From assembly GCF_024345415.1 (NCBI RefSeq), contig NZ_JAGQBB010000017.1:1-64000 (forward strand): 64,000 nucleotides of DNA. Reading direction: 5' to 3'. The notes below the pieces were generated by a model. That model was given only the letters and a program-made list of their open reading frames with translations, was not told where the DNA came from and did no database searches. The stretch comes from Synechococcus sp. Tobar12-5m-g. GTDB taxonomy: Bacteria; Cyanobacteriota; Cyanobacteriia; PCC-6307; Cyanobiaceae. A program made the position numbers and the translations under genes. How positions within the stretch are numbered: position 1 is the stretch's first letter; each line of letters starts with the position of its first letter. Of the stretch, positions 34,179 through 44,579 are shown piece after piece.

Positions 34179-34775
34179 TCACTCCAGCAGCCAACGGCGC
34201 ACCAGCGGAAGGCTCAGTCCGATCACATTGCTGAAACAACCCTCAATCCGCTCCACCATCAAACCGCCGCGGCCCTCAAGGGCAAAGCCGCCGGCACAGA
34301 GCAAGGGCTCACCACTGGCGACATAGGCCTCGATCTCCACCTCTGTCAAGGCGGCGAACAGCACCCGGGTGGTCACCGTGGCAAGCAGGGGTGCCGCCAG
34401 GGGGTTCTCCCCCCTGAGCAGGCAATGGCCGGTGTGGAGCTCCCCCCAACGGCCCGCCATCCGTCGCCAGCGCCGGCTCGCCTGAGCAGCATCGCCGGGC
34501 TTGCCGAACACCTCCCCCTCGAACTCCAGCACCGAATCGCAACCCAACACCGGGTGCCCGGGCCGCCCGCCAGGGGCTGCGGCCCCGAGGGCAACCACGG
34601 CCGCCGCCTTCGCCTCGGCGAGCCGCTGCACCAGCTGGCGGGGGTCGCGGCAGGCCGCCGCAGCGGCGATCGCCTCCTCATCGACGCCGCTCACCTGGAC
34701 GCGGTGGGGAATAGCCGCTTGCTGGAGCAGGCGTCGGCGTGCCGGTGAAGCGGAGGCGAGCAGGAGGGGCTGCAT
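34179..34775 (-). CDS. maf: Maf-family nucleotide pyrophosphatase
   Basis: 198 aa from ATG 34775 ([20 protein letters not shown]). The SxSPRR-type signature, here [10 protein letters not shown], plus [29 protein letters not shown] and [20 protein letters not shown] are Maf motifs. Maf proteins hydrolyse non-canonical nucleoside triphosphates such as dTTP/UTP or m7GTP. It is convergent with psbC, separated by the terminator, and divergent from the next gene. Confidence 0.93.
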   Translation of the reverse strand: MQPLLLASASPARRRLLQQAAIPHRVQVSGVDEEAIAAAAACRDPRQLVQRLAEAKAAAVVALGAAAPGGRPGHPVLGCDSVLEFEGEVFGKPGDAAQASRRWRRMAGRWGELHTGHCLLRGENPLAAPLLATVTTRVLFAALTEVEIEAYVASGEPLLCAGGFALEGRGGLMVERIEGCFSNVIGLSLPLVRRWLLE

Positions 34776-34856
34776 CAGAATGGCCTCTCGAGTGGTTGAA
34801 CGGTGGCTCCCATCCTGCGTCGCGTCCGCTCCTGACCGTCCGGGAGAATCAGAACC

Positions 34857-35234
34857 ATGGACCTGGAGACCCCCCCCAACGACGGCCGTTCGTTCAGCCG
34901 GGCCGCCAGCGCCCTGCGCTGCCTGCCGTTCCGACGGGCCTTCTACGCCCTGGTGCAAGGGGAGGCGATCAGCAGCGAGGCCCTCTGCGACCGCCCCGAC
35001 TGGCGCAGCTTCTGCTTTCTGTCGATGGGTCCACAGCGGGTCGAAGACCACTTCATCTGGCTGATCCGGCTCGGGGTGCTGCGCCGTGAGGTGGACGGCC
35101 AGGGGCTGACCGATCGGGTTCGGCTGACACCGATGGGGCGCCAGTTGCTCGCCGGCTTCCCCGAGGAAATCCCCCGGGCCGGCCTGGCCGAGCGGATCCA
35201 CCAGAATCTGCGCCGCCACCGGCCCCGTCTGTGA
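34857..35234 (+). CDS. Npun_F0494-type winged-helix-like protein
   Basis: 125 aa. The segment [40 protein letters not shown] and the wing-like [14 protein letters not shown] resemble the small cyanobacterial Npun_F0494 family, with a winged-helix look. DNA binding is plausible but not shown. Its last 4 bases (GTGA) overlap the cobyric acid synthase start, so the two are coupled. Confidence 0.75.
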   Translation: MDLETPPNDGRSFSRAASALRCLPFRRAFYALVQGEAISSEALCDRPDWRSFCFLSMGPQRVEDHFIWLIRLGVLRREVDGQGLTDRVRLTPMGRQLLAGFPEEIPRAGLAERIHQNLRRHRPRL

Positions 35235-36775
35235 ACAGCGGCCAGCCAACGCACCCTGGGGCGCTGATGGTGCTCGGCACCAGCAGTGGCGCCGGCAAAT
35301 CCCTGATGACCGCGGCCCTCTGTCGGGTGCTGCGGCGACGGGGCGAGGTCCCGCTGCCCTTCAAGGGCCAGAACATGAGCCTGAACGCCTGGGTGGATGC
35401 GGCCGGCGGCGAGATGGCCTACAGCCAGGCCCTTCAGTCCTGGGCGGCGGGGCTGGAGCCGGAAGTGGCGATGAACCCGGTGCTGCTCAAGCCCCAGGGC
35501 GACAACACCAGCGAGGTGATCCACCTGGGGCGTTCGGTGGGCATCGCCCGCGCCGAGCACTACTACCGCGACTGGTTCCGGCCGGGCTGGGCGGCGATCC
35601 GCACAGGATTGAGCAGCCTCAGGACCTCCCATCCCAGCGGACGGCTGGTGCTGGAGGGGGCCGGCAGCCCGGTGGAGGTGAACCTGCAGGCCCGCGATCT
35701 CACCAACCTGCGCCTCGCCCAGTTCCTGCGGGCCCGCTGCCTGCTGGTGGCCGACATCGAGCGCGGCGGGGTGTTCGCCCAGATCGTGGGCACCCTGGCC
35801 CTGCTGCGGCCGGTGGAGCGGCCCCTGATCAAAGGGATCCTGATTAACCGCTTCCGCGGCCGGCGAGAGCTCTTCGATGAAGGCCGCCTCTGGCTGGAGC
35901 GGCAGACGGGGATTCCGGTGCTGGGGGTGATGCCCTGGCTCGATGAGCTGTTTCCCCCCGAGGATTCGCTCGATCTGCTGGAGCGGCGCGCCCGCAAACC
36001 CGACGCGGAGCTGGAGATCGCCGTGGTGCGCCTGCCGTCGATCAGCAACTTCTCCGATTTCGATCCGCTCGAAGCGGAACCCAGCGTTCGGCTGCGCTGG
36101 ATCAGGCCGGGCGAGCCCCTTGGACAACCGGCCGCCGTGATTCTGCCGGGCAGCAAGCAGACCCTCCGGGACCTGTCGGCGCTGCAGGCCAGCCCGCTGG
36201 CCGACGCATTGCGGCATCACGTCGAAGGGGGAGGCCATCTGTTCGGAATCTGTGGCGGCCTGCAGATGCTGGGGCAGAGGCTGCACGACCCAGAGCGCCT
36301 GGAAGGAAGCGGTGCGGACGCTGCCGTGGAGAAAGGGCTGGGCTATCTGCCCTTGGACACCCGCTTCGGCGGCGCGAAAGCCTTGCGCCAACGACGCAGC
36401 AGGGCCCTTTGGCCTGGCATCGCCGCCGCCGAACTGGCCGGCTTCGAGCTCCACCGGGGGGTAAGCAACTGCACCGATCCCCAGGCCTGCCACCCGCTGG
36501 CGGAAGCAGATGGCCTGGGCTGGTGGCGAAGCGGCCGGTGCGAGATGGAGGGAACGGAACCGTGCGGAAGCGTGGCAGGCACCTATCTGCATGGAGTGTT
36601 CGACAATGGCCCCTGGCGCCGAGGCTGGCTCAATCACCTGCGTGCCGGCCTGGGCCTGGCCCCCCTCAACGAGCTGGTACCCGATCACGCCAATCACCGC
36701 GAGCAGCTACTGGATCGCCTCGCTGATGCGTTCGAGGCCCATGTGAACCTGCTGCCCCTGTTGGGCCGAGATTAG
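35231..36775 (+). CDS. cobQ: Cobyric acid synthase
   Basis: 514 aa. N-terminal P-loop [50 protein letters not shown]-terminal glutamine amidotransferase domain with nucleophile Cys in [12 protein letters not shown] and His in [10 protein letters not shown]. It amidates the b, d, e and g side chains of adenosylcobyrinic a,c-diamide using glutamine and ATP in (pseudo)cobalamin synthesis. GTG start coupled to the upstream gene. Confidence 0.96.
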   Translation: MNSGQPTHPGALMVLGTSSGAGKSLMTAALCRVLRRRGEVPLPFKGQNMSLNAWVDAAGGEMAYSQALQSWAAGLEPEVAMNPVLLKPQGDNTSEVIHLGRSVGIARAEHYYRDWFRPGWAAIRTGLSSLRTSHPSGRLVLEGAGSPVEVNLQARDLTNLRLAQFLRARCLLVADIERGGVFAQIVGTLALLRPVERPLIKGILINRFRGRRELFDEGRLWLERQTGIPVLGVMPWLDELFPPEDSLDLLERRARKPDAELEIAVVRLPSISNFSDFDPLEAEPSVRLRWIRPGEPLGQPAAVILPGSKQTLRDLSALQASPLADALRHHVEGGGHLFGICGGLQMLGQRLHDPERLEGSGADAAVEKGLGYLPLDTRFGGAKALRQRRSRALWPGIAAAELAGFELHRGVSNCTDPQACHPLAEADGLGWWRSGRCEMEGTEPCGSVAGTYLHGVFDNGPWRRGWLNHLRAGLGLAPLNELVPDHANHREQLLDRLADAFEAHVNLLPLLGRD

Positions 36776-37063
36776 GCTGCATCGAACCGGCAGCTCCGGG
36801 TGTCAGGCATTGCCCCAGACCGCTTTTTTCAATGGCGCGAGCATCAGCCTGCAGCCTTCCAGTCAGGCCCAGCGCACCCCGGCCGTGACAACCCGATCAA
36901 CTTCAGCCAAACCAGGATCGGGTCGTGCTCAGCAAAACCACCTTTCCGGCATTGAAAACGCTGGGGGAGCAGGCTTGACTGATCGTTCTGATCTTGCCTT
37001 GGTGAGCAGCGATGCCGCCGCGCTGCTGGGCCCCTCCTCCTTCGAGCTGGTGGCCTGAACGGC

Positions 37064-37306
37064 ATGGGGCAGGAGGTGCTCATACAGTGGCCCAACGGCC
37101 AGACCAGCCGGGTGGATACCGGTGTGGCCTGGCTGGAGGCCGCCCGCAGAGCCGATCAGGCCATCCCCACCGGCTGCCTGGGGGGAAGTTGTGGGGCCTG
37201 TGAAATCGAGGTGAACGGCCAGGTGGTGCGCGCCTGCATCAGCGCCGTGCCGCCGGCGCGCAGCGGTCAGCTGCAAGTGGATTTAGCCAGTGATCCCTAC
37301 TGGTGA
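37064..37306 (+). CDS. Small [2Fe-2S] ferredoxin-like protein
   Basis: 80 aa. The cluster motif TGCLGGSCGACEIEVNGQVV followed by RACIS has spacing C-x4-C-x2-C-x11-C. That is closer to the 2Fe-2S domains of xanthine dehydrogenase/CO dehydrogenase small subunits than to photosynthetic ferredoxin, where the last Cys is about 29 residues on. Probably a one-electron carrier of unknown partner. It follows cobQ after a 288-base gap in which I see no clear gene. Confidence 0.85.
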   Translation: MGQEVLIQWPNGQTSRVDTGVAWLEAARRADQAIPTGCLGGSCGACEIEVNGQVVRACISAVPPARSGQLQVDLASDPYW

Positions 37307-37323
37307 AGCACGTCGCCCTGGCT

Positions 37324-37491
37324 TCAGGCTGCGGCCTGCGGCAGCTCCCCTTCCACCAGGAACGACTCCCGGGGAAAGCGATGCACCGTCCCATCGTCAT
37401 GGCACAGAAAAGAGGCGTGATCACCCGTTGACCTCCGTTGACCTCGCAGGTGAACTCCACTGGATCGAAGGGTGTAGAGCCCAGGGGCCAT
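37324..37491 (-). CDS. Possible 55-aa hypothetical protein
   Basis: From ATG 37491 (MAPGLYTLRSSGVHLRGQRR), then HASFLCHDDGTVHRFPRESF and a short acidic end. The compact beta-like sequence looks more like protein than noise. It follows mnmA by 29 bases on the same strand. A perfect 10-bp tandem repeat (37426-37445) lies inside it. No family recognised. Confidence 0.4.
   Translation of the reverse strand: MAPGLYTLRSSGVHLRGQRRSTGDHASFLCHDDGTVHRFPRESFLVEGELPQAAA
37426..37445. repeat. 10-bp perfect tandem duplication
   Basis: CGTTGACCTC occurs twice in direct succession, inside the small putative gene after mnmA. Confidence 0.8.
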
Positions 37492-37520
37492 GGAAAACTC
37501 GCGAGCGGATCCTCGCTGGA

Positions 37521-38684
37521 TCAACCCTGCTGGATCAGCCCACCCCCCAGCAGCAGGTCACTGGCGTAGAACACCGCCGCCTGCCCCGGTGCAATCGAGA
37601 ACTGTTCCTCTTCGAACTCCAGCCGGCCGCGAAAGGGCCGCTCTGCGGCCTGATCAGCGGCCGTTGCCGGCAGGGGTGTGAGCAGGGCCCGCACGGGCCC
37701 ACTGCGATAGCGCACCTGCACCTCCAGGTCCAGAGGCTCGGTGGGGGGATCGATCGACACCCAGTTGATCGCTCCCACAACGCAGCTGGAGCGGGCGGCT
37801 TCGGCGCGGGGGGCCACCACCACCCGGTTCAGGGCGGCGTCAAGCCGCACCACATGCAACGGCTCGCGCCAGGCAACCCCGAGCCCCTTGCGCTGGCCGA
37901 TCGTGAAGTGCTCAAGGCCGTCATGATGGCCGATCACCGTCCCGTCCGCCAGCACGATCTCCCCCTGCCGAGGGGGCAGGTAGGCATCCAGAAAGGCCTT
38001 CATCGAGCCGTGGTGATCGGCCAGGCAAAGGTCCTGGCTTTCCGGCTTGTGGGCCGTGCGCAGCCCCTGCCGCTCCGCCTCGAGGCGGGTGTCCGCCTTG
38101 GTGATTTCCCCGAGCGGAAACACCAGCCGCCCCAGCACATCCTGGGGCAGGTCGTAGAGGAAGTAGCTCTGGTCCTTGCTGGCATCGAGGCCCCGCAAGA
38201 GCTGGGTGCGGCCGTTGGGGCTCTGCTCTGCCGAGCGCAACCGGGCGTAGTGACCGGTGGCCACGCGCGCGATGCCTCGTTCCGCCTTGGCCCAATCGAG
38301 CATCGGGGTGAACTTCACCTCCCGGTTGCAGCGGGAGCAGGGCAGGGGGGTGACGCCGCCGGCGTAGCCCTCCACCAGGAAATCGACGATCTGCTCCTGG
38401 AAGTGTGCGCGGGAATCCACCACGTGGTGGGGAACCGCCAACTGCTCGCAAAGGCCGGCCGCATCCACCAGCCCCTCGGCGCAGCAGCTGCCCTTGCCGC
38501 TCATCAGCCAGAGGGTGATCCCCTCCACCTGCCAGCCGGCTTCCACCAGAAGGGCAGCGCTGAGGGAACTGTCGACGCCGCCGGAGAGGCCCACGGCCAC
38601 CCGATGCTCGCCCGGCCAGGCGCGCAACCGCTCGATCGCCGCGGCCGTGGCGGGAGGGGCGGGGGCGGAGACGGAACGGGTCAC
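37521..38684 (-). CDS. mnmA: tRNA-specific 2-thiouridylase MnmA
   Basis: 387 aa from GTG 38684. PP-loop [18 protein letters not shown], catalytic cysteines in [14 protein letters not shown] and [11 protein letters not shown], and [19 protein letters not shown] fit MnmA. It thiolates U34 of tRNA-Lys, -Glu and -Gln using ATP and persulfide sulfur. The frame is open far upstream across the opposite strand of nnr, but homology begins at this GTG. Divergent from nnr with 51 bases between. Confidence 0.95.
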   Translation of the reverse strand: MTRSVSAPAPPATAAAIERLRAWPGEHRVAVGLSGGVDSSLSAALLVEAGWQVEGITLWLMSGKGSCCAEGLVDAAGLCEQLAVPHHVVDSRAHFQEQIVDFLVEGYAGGVTPLPCSRCNREVKFTPMLDWAKAERGIARVATGHYARLRSAEQSPNGRTQLLRGLDASKDQSYFLYDLPQDVLGRLVFPLGEITKADTRLEAERQGLRTAHKPESQDLCLADHHGSMKAFLDAYLPPRQGEIVLADGTVIGHHDGLEHFTIGQRKGLGVAWREPLHVVRLDAALNRVVVAPRAEAARSSCVVGAINWVSIDPPTEPLDLEVQVRYRSGPVRALLTPLPATAADQAAERPFRGRLEFEEEQFSIAPGQAAVFYASDLLLGGGLIQQG

Positions 38685-38735
38685 AGCGGAGGGCCTCGAC
38701 GCGGAAACGAAGCGGCCTGCGACAGAACTCCCATC

Positions 38736-40382
38736 ATGGAACCAGCCCGCGCCGCCCTTGCCGTGCCCCCCTGGCCCGCCCGTGATGCCGCCCACCTTCT
38801 GGTGCACTCCGACCAGATGGCGGCCCTTGAGGCGGAGCTGTTCGCCAGCGGGCTGCCCATCGAGGCCCTGATGGAGAAGGCTGCCCTGCAGATCAGCCGG
38901 CGGCTGCTCGCCGAGCCGGCCCTGCTGGCTGGGGGGGTGGTGGTGCTGGTGGGACCCGGTCACAACGGCGGCGATGGGCTGGTGGTGGCCCGGGAGCTGC
39001 ACCTGGCCGGCATCGACGTGACGCTCTGGTGCCCCTTCGAGCGCCGCAAACCGCTCACGGACGCCCACTGGCGCCACGCCCTCTGGCTGGGCCTGGCGTG
39101 GAGCACCACCAGCCCGGATCCAACCGACCCCCGCCTCTGGATCGATGCCCTGTTCGGCATCGGCCAGCACCGCCCCCCCGGGGAGGCGATCGAGCGCCTG
39201 CTGGCAGCCCGCCAGCTGGAGCGGCCCGGCCACCTGGTGGCGATCGATGCGCCCACCGGCCTCTGCGCCGACAGCGGTCGGGTGCTGGGGGGCGCTGCCG
39301 CCTGCGCCAGCCGCACCTTCTGCCTGGGGCTGCGCAAGCAGGGGCTGGTGCAGGACAGCGCCCTGGCCTGGGTGGGGGAGCTGGAGCGTCTCGACCTGGG
39401 ACTGCCGGCCGCCCGGCTCAACGCCCTGCCGGCGGACCAGCCCCTGGGCCTGACGGCGGCGGATCTGGCTTCCGCCCCCTGGCCCAAGCCCCCCCCGGCG
39501 GCGGCGAAGTACGGGCGGGGCCGTTTGCTGGTGGTGGCCGGCAGCAACGCCTATCGCGGCGCTGCCCTGCTCAGCCTGCTGGGGGCAAGCGCCAGCGGTT
39601 GCGGCAGCCTGCGGGCCGCCGTGCCGCTCCCGGTGGCTGAAGGCCTCTGGGCCGTGCAACCCCACGTGGTGGCGCACCGTGCCCTGGCCAGCACAGGCTC
39701 CGGGGGCCTCTGCCTGGCGGCTCTGGGGGAAGCGGGCGCCCTGGATCGCCTCGACGCGGTGCTGCTCGGCCCGGGCATCGGCGGCGCCAACGTCGGCGAT
39801 GGTGAGGATGCAGCCGATCAATCCCTGGCCTGGCAGGCGCTGCAGGCGTTTGGTGGCCTGCTGGTAGTCGATGCCGATGGACTCAACCGCCTGGCCGCCG
39901 GCGCGGCGGGCAGGCCTGGCGAGGCCTGGCTGCGGGGGCGCCGGGGTGCCACCTGGCTGACGCCCCATGCCGGCGAGTTCGCCCGGCTCTTCCCTGACCT
40001 GGCGGGGGAGCCGCCGCTGGAAGCCGCCGCCGCCGCCGCCGCCCGCTCTGGTGCCACCGTGCTGCTCAAGGGGGCCCGCAGTGTGGTGGCCGCGGCCAAT
40101 GGCCGCCGCTGGCAGCTGCTGGAGGCCGCCGCCCCGGCCGCCCGCGCCGGGCTGGGGGATGTGCTGGCAGGCTATGCCGCAGGCCGTGGAGCCACCGGTG
40201 GTATCGAACCGGAGTGTGGCCAGGATGGGGAGCTGCTGGCGGCCGCCGCCCTGGAGCATGCCCAGGCCGGCCTGCAGTGCTGCCGGATGTTCGGCGCCGG
40301 CGCCGCCACGCCCCAGGCGATCGCCGCCCGGCTGTCCCGGCAACTGTTCTGTTTTGCAAGCAAGGCCGTGAAAGGTTGTTGA
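38736..40382 (+). CDS. nnr: Bifunctional NAD(P)H-hydrate epimerase/dehydratase
   Basis: 548 aa. N-terminal YjeF/epimerase domain with [14 protein letters not shown] and [21 protein letters not shown]-terminal ADP-dependent dehydratase with [36 protein letters not shown] and the [13 protein letters not shown] signature (family GTGDVLxG). It repairs hydrated NADH/NADPH. Divergent from mnmA, and followed by a hairpin and the sigma factor gene. Confidence 0.95.
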   Translation: MEPARAALAVPPWPARDAAHLLVHSDQMAALEAELFASGLPIEALMEKAALQISRRLLAEPALLAGGVVVLVGPGHNGGDGLVVARELHLAGIDVTLWCPFERRKPLTDAHWRHALWLGLAWSTTSPDPTDPRLWIDALFGIGQHRPPGEAIERLLAARQLERPGHLVAIDAPTGLCADSGRVLGGAAACASRTFCLGLRKQGLVQDSALAWVGELERLDLGLPAARLNALPADQPLGLTAADLASAPWPKPPPAAAKYGRGRLLVVAGSNAYRGAALLSLLGASASGCGSLRAAVPLPVAEGLWAVQPHVVAHRALASTGSGGLCLAALGEAGALDRLDAVLLGPGIGGANVGDGEDAADQSLAWQALQAFGGLLVVDADGLNRLAAGAAGRPGEAWLRGRRGATWLTPHAGEFARLFPDLAGEPPLEAAAAAAARSGATVLLKGARSVVAAANGRRWQLLEAAAPAARAGLGDVLAGYAAGRGATGGIEPECGQDGELLAAAALEHAQAGLQCCRMFGAGAATPQAIAARLSRQLFCFASKAVKGC

Positions 40383-40394
40383 AAACACACCCCA

Positions 40395-40411
40395 CCAGGC
40401 CAATTGCCTGG
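40395..40411. promoter_or_regulatory. Inverted repeat upstream of the sigma factor gene
   Basis: CCAGGC and GCCTGG flank CAATT, 27 bases before the sigma factor ATG. It could be an operator, a 5'-leader stem or a weak end signal for nnr; no T-tract follows. Confidence 0.35.
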
Positions 40412-40437
40412 AGATTGGCAAAACTTTTCGGGTTTTC

Positions 40438-41367
40438 ATGGCTGTCGCCAGTCTTCAGTCCCGGGACAGCGGCCGCAGGCGCAGGACGGATTCAATCCAT
40501 TGGTACCTGACCTCGATCGGCCGCGAGCCGCTGCTCACCCCGGCTGAGGAAATCGAACTCGGCAACCAGGTCCAGACGATGATGCGCCTGCTGGAGGGCG
40601 ACGAACCGGCCGAAGCCCCCGGCAAGCACAACCAGGTGATGCGGGTCGGCCGCCGGGCCAAGCAGCGCATGATCAAAGCCAACCTCCGGCTGGTGGTCAG
40701 CGTGGCCAAGAAGTACCAGGGCAAAGGGCTTGAGCTGCTCGACCTCGTCCAGGAGGGTTCCCTGGGGCTCGAGCGGGCTGTCGAGAAGTTCGACCCCACC
40801 CGGGGTTACAAGTTCTCCACCTATGCCTTCTGGTGGATCCGCCAGAGCATGACCCGGGGGATCGCCTGCCAGTCGCGCACGATCCGGCTGCCCGTCCACC
40901 TCGGTGAGCGATTGAACGCCGTTCGCCGCGTCAGCCTGGAGCTGGCCCAGAAGCTCGGGGCGATGCCCAGCCGCCTGGAGATCGCCGAGGCGATGGCGAT
41001 TCCGATCGAGGAGCTCGACGGGCTGTTACGCCAATCTCTCACCACCTCCAGCCTGGATGCTCCCGTGAATGGCCAGGACGGCCGCAGCGCCCTGGGTGAT
41101 CTGATCGCCTGCCCAGCCAGCCAGGAGCCCCTCGAGCTGATGCAACAGGCGATGGACCACGACCAGCTGCAGCAGTGGCTCGGCCAGCTCTCGGCCCAGG
41201 AGCGCCAGGTGCTTGACCTGCGCTTCGGCATCAACGGAGCCCAGCGCAGCACCCTGGCCGAGATCGGTCGGTTGATGGACGTGTCCCGTGAGCGGGTGCG
41301 GCAGGTGGAATTGAAGGCTCTGCAGAAACTGCGCAGCCTGTCCGAGTTGTGCTCAGTGGGCCCCTGA
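40438..41367 (+). CDS. Group 2 (RpoD-like) sigma factor
   Basis: 309 aa. Region 1.2 ([20 protein letters not shown]), region 2 ([55 protein letters not shown]), region 3 and region 4 ([34 protein letters not shown]) are complete. There is no region 1.1, so it is a non-essential-type group 2 factor as used by cyanobacteria for stress, circadian or nutrient responses. Which Sig letter it corresponds to cannot be told. It converges on pdhA with 19 bases between stops. Confidence 0.93.
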   Translation: MAVASLQSRDSGRRRRTDSIHWYLTSIGREPLLTPAEEIELGNQVQTMMRLLEGDEPAEAPGKHNQVMRVGRRAKQRMIKANLRLVVSVAKKYQGKGLELLDLVQEGSLGLERAVEKFDPTRGYKFSTYAFWWIRQSMTRGIACQSRTIRLPVHLGERLNAVRRVSLELAQKLGAMPSRLEIAEAMAIPIEELDGLLRQSLTTSSLDAPVNGQDGRSALGDLIACPASQEPLELMQQAMDHDQLQQWLGQLSAQERQVLDLRFGINGAQRSTLAEIGRLMDVSRERVRQVELKALQKLRSLSELCSVGP

Positions 41368-41386
41368 GAGGTCAGTGCTCGGCTTA

Positions 41387-42475
41387 TCAGTCTTCTGCCC
41401 AGATGAAACGGGTGAGTTCGGTGGGATCGGGCTCGGGGGCCGCCAGGGCAAAGCTCACTGAATCGGCCACCTCGGCATCGATCTCGGTTTCAATCGCCTT
41501 GAGTTCCTCGGCGCTGGCCAACCCGGCGCCGATCAGCTGGGCCGCCAGGGCCTTGATCGGATCCCGCTGGGCCCAGAAGGCCTTCTCCGCTTCGCTGCGC
41601 AGTTCGTCGGGATCGGCCAGGGAGTGGCCGCGGAACCGATAGGTGAGGCACTCCAGCACCGTGGGGCCATCACCAGCCCGGGCCCGCTCGATCGCCCGCT
41701 GGGCGGCGGCGCGCACCGCCAGCACGTCCATGCCGTCGACTTCCTCCCCCGCCATGCCGAAGGCGGCAGCCTTGCGCCAGATCTCCGGCTCGCTGGTGGC
41801 CCGTTCGTGGGCCATGCCGATCGCCCACTTGTTGTTCTCCACCACGAACAGGATCGGCAGCTTCCAGAGCGCCGCCATGTTCAGGCATTCGAAGAACTGG
41901 CCGTTGTTGCAGGTGCCGTCGCCGAAGAAGGCCGCCGTGACGGAATCGCTGCTGGCATCACCGAGGGCGTCGCGCTTGTAGCGGCTGGTGAAGGCGGCGC
42001 CGAGGGCCACCGGAATCCCCTCGCCGATGAAGGCGTAGCCGCCCAGGAGGTGGTGCTCCCTGGAGAAAAGGTGCATCGAGCCGCCGCGACCCTTGCTGCA
42101 ACCGGTGGCCTTGCCGAACAGCTCGCTCATCACCTCCCGGGCGGGCACGCCGGCACTGAGGGCGTGCACGTGATCGCGGTAGGTGCTGCAGAACCAGTCG
42201 TGCTGGGCCTTCATGGCCTTGATCACGCCGGTGGCCACCGCTTCCTGGCCGTTGTAGAGATGCACGAAGCCAAACATCTTGCCCCGGTAGTACATCTCGG
42301 CGCATTTGTCTTCGAAGCGCCGGCCCAGGGTCATGTCGCGGTAGAGCATCAGGCCCTCCTCACGGCTCACCGTGAGCGGAGCGGCCGTGAAGGCCGCCAG
42401 CCGTTGGGCGTGGCTGCCGGCGGCCTCGGCAGCCATCGTTTCCGGGGGGAGCTTGAGCGCGAACTCCTGGGTCAT
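41387..42475 (-). CDS. pdhA: Pyruvate dehydrogenase E1 component, alpha subunit
   Basis: 362 aa from ATG 42475 ([20 protein letters not shown]). Thiamine diphosphate site [20 protein letters not shown]...[24 protein letters not shown] and the phosphorylation-loop-like [16 protein letters not shown] are typical. With E1 beta, E2 and E3 it converts pyruvate to acetyl-CoA, which feeds fatty acid and polyketide synthesis. The partner subunits are not in the window. Confidence 0.96.
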   Translation of the reverse strand: MTQEFALKLPPETMAAEAAGSHAQRLAAFTAAPLTVSREEGLMLYRDMTLGRRFEDKCAEMYYRGKMFGFVHLYNGQEAVATGVIKAMKAQHDWFCSTYRDHVHALSAGVPAREVMSELFGKATGCSKGRGGSMHLFSREHHLLGGYAFIGEGIPVALGAAFTSRYKRDALGDASSDSVTAAFFGDGTCNNGQFFECLNMAALWKLPILFVVENNKWAIGMAHERATSEPEIWRKAAAFGMAGEEVDGMDVLAVRAAAQRAIERARAGDGPTVLECLTYRFRGHSLADPDELRSEAEKAFWAQRDPIKALAAQLIGAGLASAEELKAIETEIDAEVADSVSFALAAPEPDPTELTRFIWAED

Positions 42476-42601
42476 GACTGGAGTGGCCTGGACTTCAGGG
42501 GCCGACTGTACGGGGTCCAACCATCGGAAGGAGTCAAAACCGATGCTGCTGCCTACACTCACCTCCAACATCACCCGAGACGGGACTGGGAGTCGCTGCG
42601 G

Positions 42602-44500
42602 TTGGAACTTCCGATCGACCACTACCGCCTGCTCGGGGTCAGCCCCTCCTCCGATGGCCAGAACGTGCTGCGCACCCTGCAGCAACGGCTGGACAATCCC
42701 CCCGGCCAGGGCTTCAGCCACGAGGCGCTCCAGGCCAGGGCCGAGCTGCTGCGGGCCAGTGCCGACCTGCTCAGCGACGAGGAACGGCGGAACGCCTACG
42801 AGGCCGATCTGATCGCCTTCGAGGGCAGTGGCGGCGCCGGGGCGCCGGGCCTGGATGTGCCCATCTCCAAGGAGGTGGGAGGCTTGCTGTTGCTGATGGA
42901 GGCCGGCCAGCCCCTGGACGCGTTCGAAACCGCTCGCCACAGCCTCCAACCCCCCCAGACCCCGGCCCTGGGCAGCAGCCGTGAAGCCGATCTCACCCTG
43001 CTGGTGGGGCTCACCTGCCTCCATGCCGCCACCGATCTGCGGCGGGAGCGGCATTTCGAGGCCGCCGCTTCCCTGCTGCTGCAGGGCAGACAACTGCTGC
43101 AGCGCATGGGCCAGGCGCCGGAGCAACGCCGCCAGCTCGACCACGAGCTCGACAACCTCCTGCCCTTCCGGGTGCTGGACCTGCTCAGCCGTGACCTCAC
43201 TGCCACCGCGGAACGGCAGGAGGGCCTCCGCTGGCTCGAGGTGCTGGTCAAGAAGCGCGGCGGCCTGGAGGGGGACGGGGATCCGGAGCTGCCCCGCCAG
43301 GAGTTCCAGGCTTTCTTCAAGCAGATTCGCCAGTTCCTCACCGTGCAGGAGCAGGTGGATCTCTTTGGCCGCTGGGCGAAGGAAGGCTCCGCCACGGCGG
43401 AATTCCTGGCCAGCTACGCCCTCACCGCCTCCGGCTTCGCCCAGCGCAAGCCGGAGCGGATCGCCGCGGCCCATCAGCGGCTGACCCACAGCGGCCATCC
43501 CGGCGTCGGCCCCTACCTGGCCTGCCAGCACCTGCTGCTCGGCCAGATCGAAGCGGCCCAGGCCACCTTCTTGAGCACGGCCGACCAGGACCTGCGCCGC
43601 TGGGCCGAGCAGCAAAGCGACGATCCCCTCGCCCAGCTCTGCGCCTACTGCCGGGATTGGCTGTCGCGGGAGGTTCTGCCGGGCTACCGCGACATCGAAA
43701 CCGATGCCGACCTGGATGCCTACTTCGCCGATCGCGACATTCAGTCCTATGTGGAGGGGCAGGATCGATCCCCTGGCACGACCGACTGGCCAGGCCCCCT
43801 GGGACCGGCGCCCGGGGCCCAGGGGGATTCGCCCGATCCGCTTGGCCTGGATCCAGCACCGAAATCACCGCAACCGAAGGCGAGGCCAGCGACCCAACGC
43901 CGTCCTGGGCGCAAGTCCGGCTGGCTGATCCCGTCGGCCCTCGGCCTCGCTGGCGCCGCTGTGGCCGGGGGCGCCTGGTTTGCCTTCAGGCCGCTCAACC
44001 AGCCCCCTGCGCCCCCCAAGGCCACCGCTTCCCTCAAGCCCGCAGCAGCGCAGCCTGCCAAGCCCCCTTCCGCGCCACCAGCGGCGGTGATCCCCGCCAC
44101 CGGCCCCCTCCGGGCGATCGACCCCAGCGAGGCCGAAATCAAGGGCCTGCTGGAGGCCTGGTTGAAGGCCAAAGCGCAGGTGCTGGCCGGCCAGTCCCCC
44201 GGCCGGCCGCTGGCTGAGCTGGCCCGCCCGGCCCTGGTGGACGGCCTGCAGGCCGAGGCACGCCGGAACGCCAGCCGGCGGGAGCAGCAGAGGGTGAAGG
44301 CCGAGGTGGAGCAGCTCGCGGTGATCAGCAGCAGCCCGAAACGGATTGAAACCACCTCCAAGCTGCTCTACAGCGAGCAGACCACCAACGCAGCCGGCAC
44401 GGTGGTGAGCCGCACCGCTCCGATCGAGCTGAGCAACAGTTACGTGTTCGCCCGGGACGACGGCATCTGGCGGCTGGCGGCCTGGCGCCCCCGCCGTTGA
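42602..44500 (+). CDS. ftn2: Ftn2/ARC6/ZipN-type cell division protein
   Basis: 632 aa from TTG 42602 ([20 protein letters not shown]). A divergent J-domain-like N-terminus (YRLLGVSP ... [14 protein letters not shown]), a long helical repeat region, one membrane helix near residue 450 ([20 protein letters not shown]), a Pro/Ala linker and the C-terminal IMS domain ([26 protein letters not shown] at the end) match cyanobacterial Ftn2, the FtsZ-ring membrane anchor. No ATG fits; family alignments support the TTG. Divergent from pdhA. Confidence 0.9.
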   Translation: MELPIDHYRLLGVSPSSDGQNVLRTLQQRLDNPPGQGFSHEALQARAELLRASADLLSDEERRNAYEADLIAFEGSGGAGAPGLDVPISKEVGGLLLLMEAGQPLDAFETARHSLQPPQTPALGSSREADLTLLVGLTCLHAATDLRRERHFEAAASLLLQGRQLLQRMGQAPEQRRQLDHELDNLLPFRVLDLLSRDLTATAERQEGLRWLEVLVKKRGGLEGDGDPELPRQEFQAFFKQIRQFLTVQEQVDLFGRWAKEGSATAEFLASYALTASGFAQRKPERIAAAHQRLTHSGHPGVGPYLACQHLLLGQIEAAQATFLSTADQDLRRWAEQQSDDPLAQLCAYCRDWLSREVLPGYRDIETDADLDAYFADRDIQSYVEGQDRSPGTTDWPGPLGPAPGAQGDSPDPLGLDPAPKSPQPKARPATQRRPGRKSGWLIPSALGLAGAAVAGGAWFAFRPLNQPPAPPKATASLKPAAAQPAKPPSAPPAAVIPATGPLRAIDPSEAEIKGLLEAWLKAKAQVLAGQSPGRPLAELARPALVDGLQAEARRNASRREQQRVKAEVEQLAVISSSPKRIETTSKLLYSEQTTNAAGTVVSRTAPIELSNSYVFARDDGIWRLAAWRPRR

Positions 44501-44579
44501 GGGCCCTCGGAGCGGTCGCTTTTTAGGATCCAGAGGCGGCAGGCCCTCCAGCCTCCGCCCCACCGCCCGGTCCGCCCCC

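Noticed and set aside
36810-37058. 82-codon frame between cobQ and the 2Fe-2S gene
   Set aside because: TTG start, Ser/Ala/Gln-rich text with no pattern of a folded protein; not convincing enough to list as a gene.
38685-40439. Extension of the MnmA frame opposite nnr
   Set aside because: Low-quality antisense sequence of nnr; MnmA homology starts at GTG 38684.
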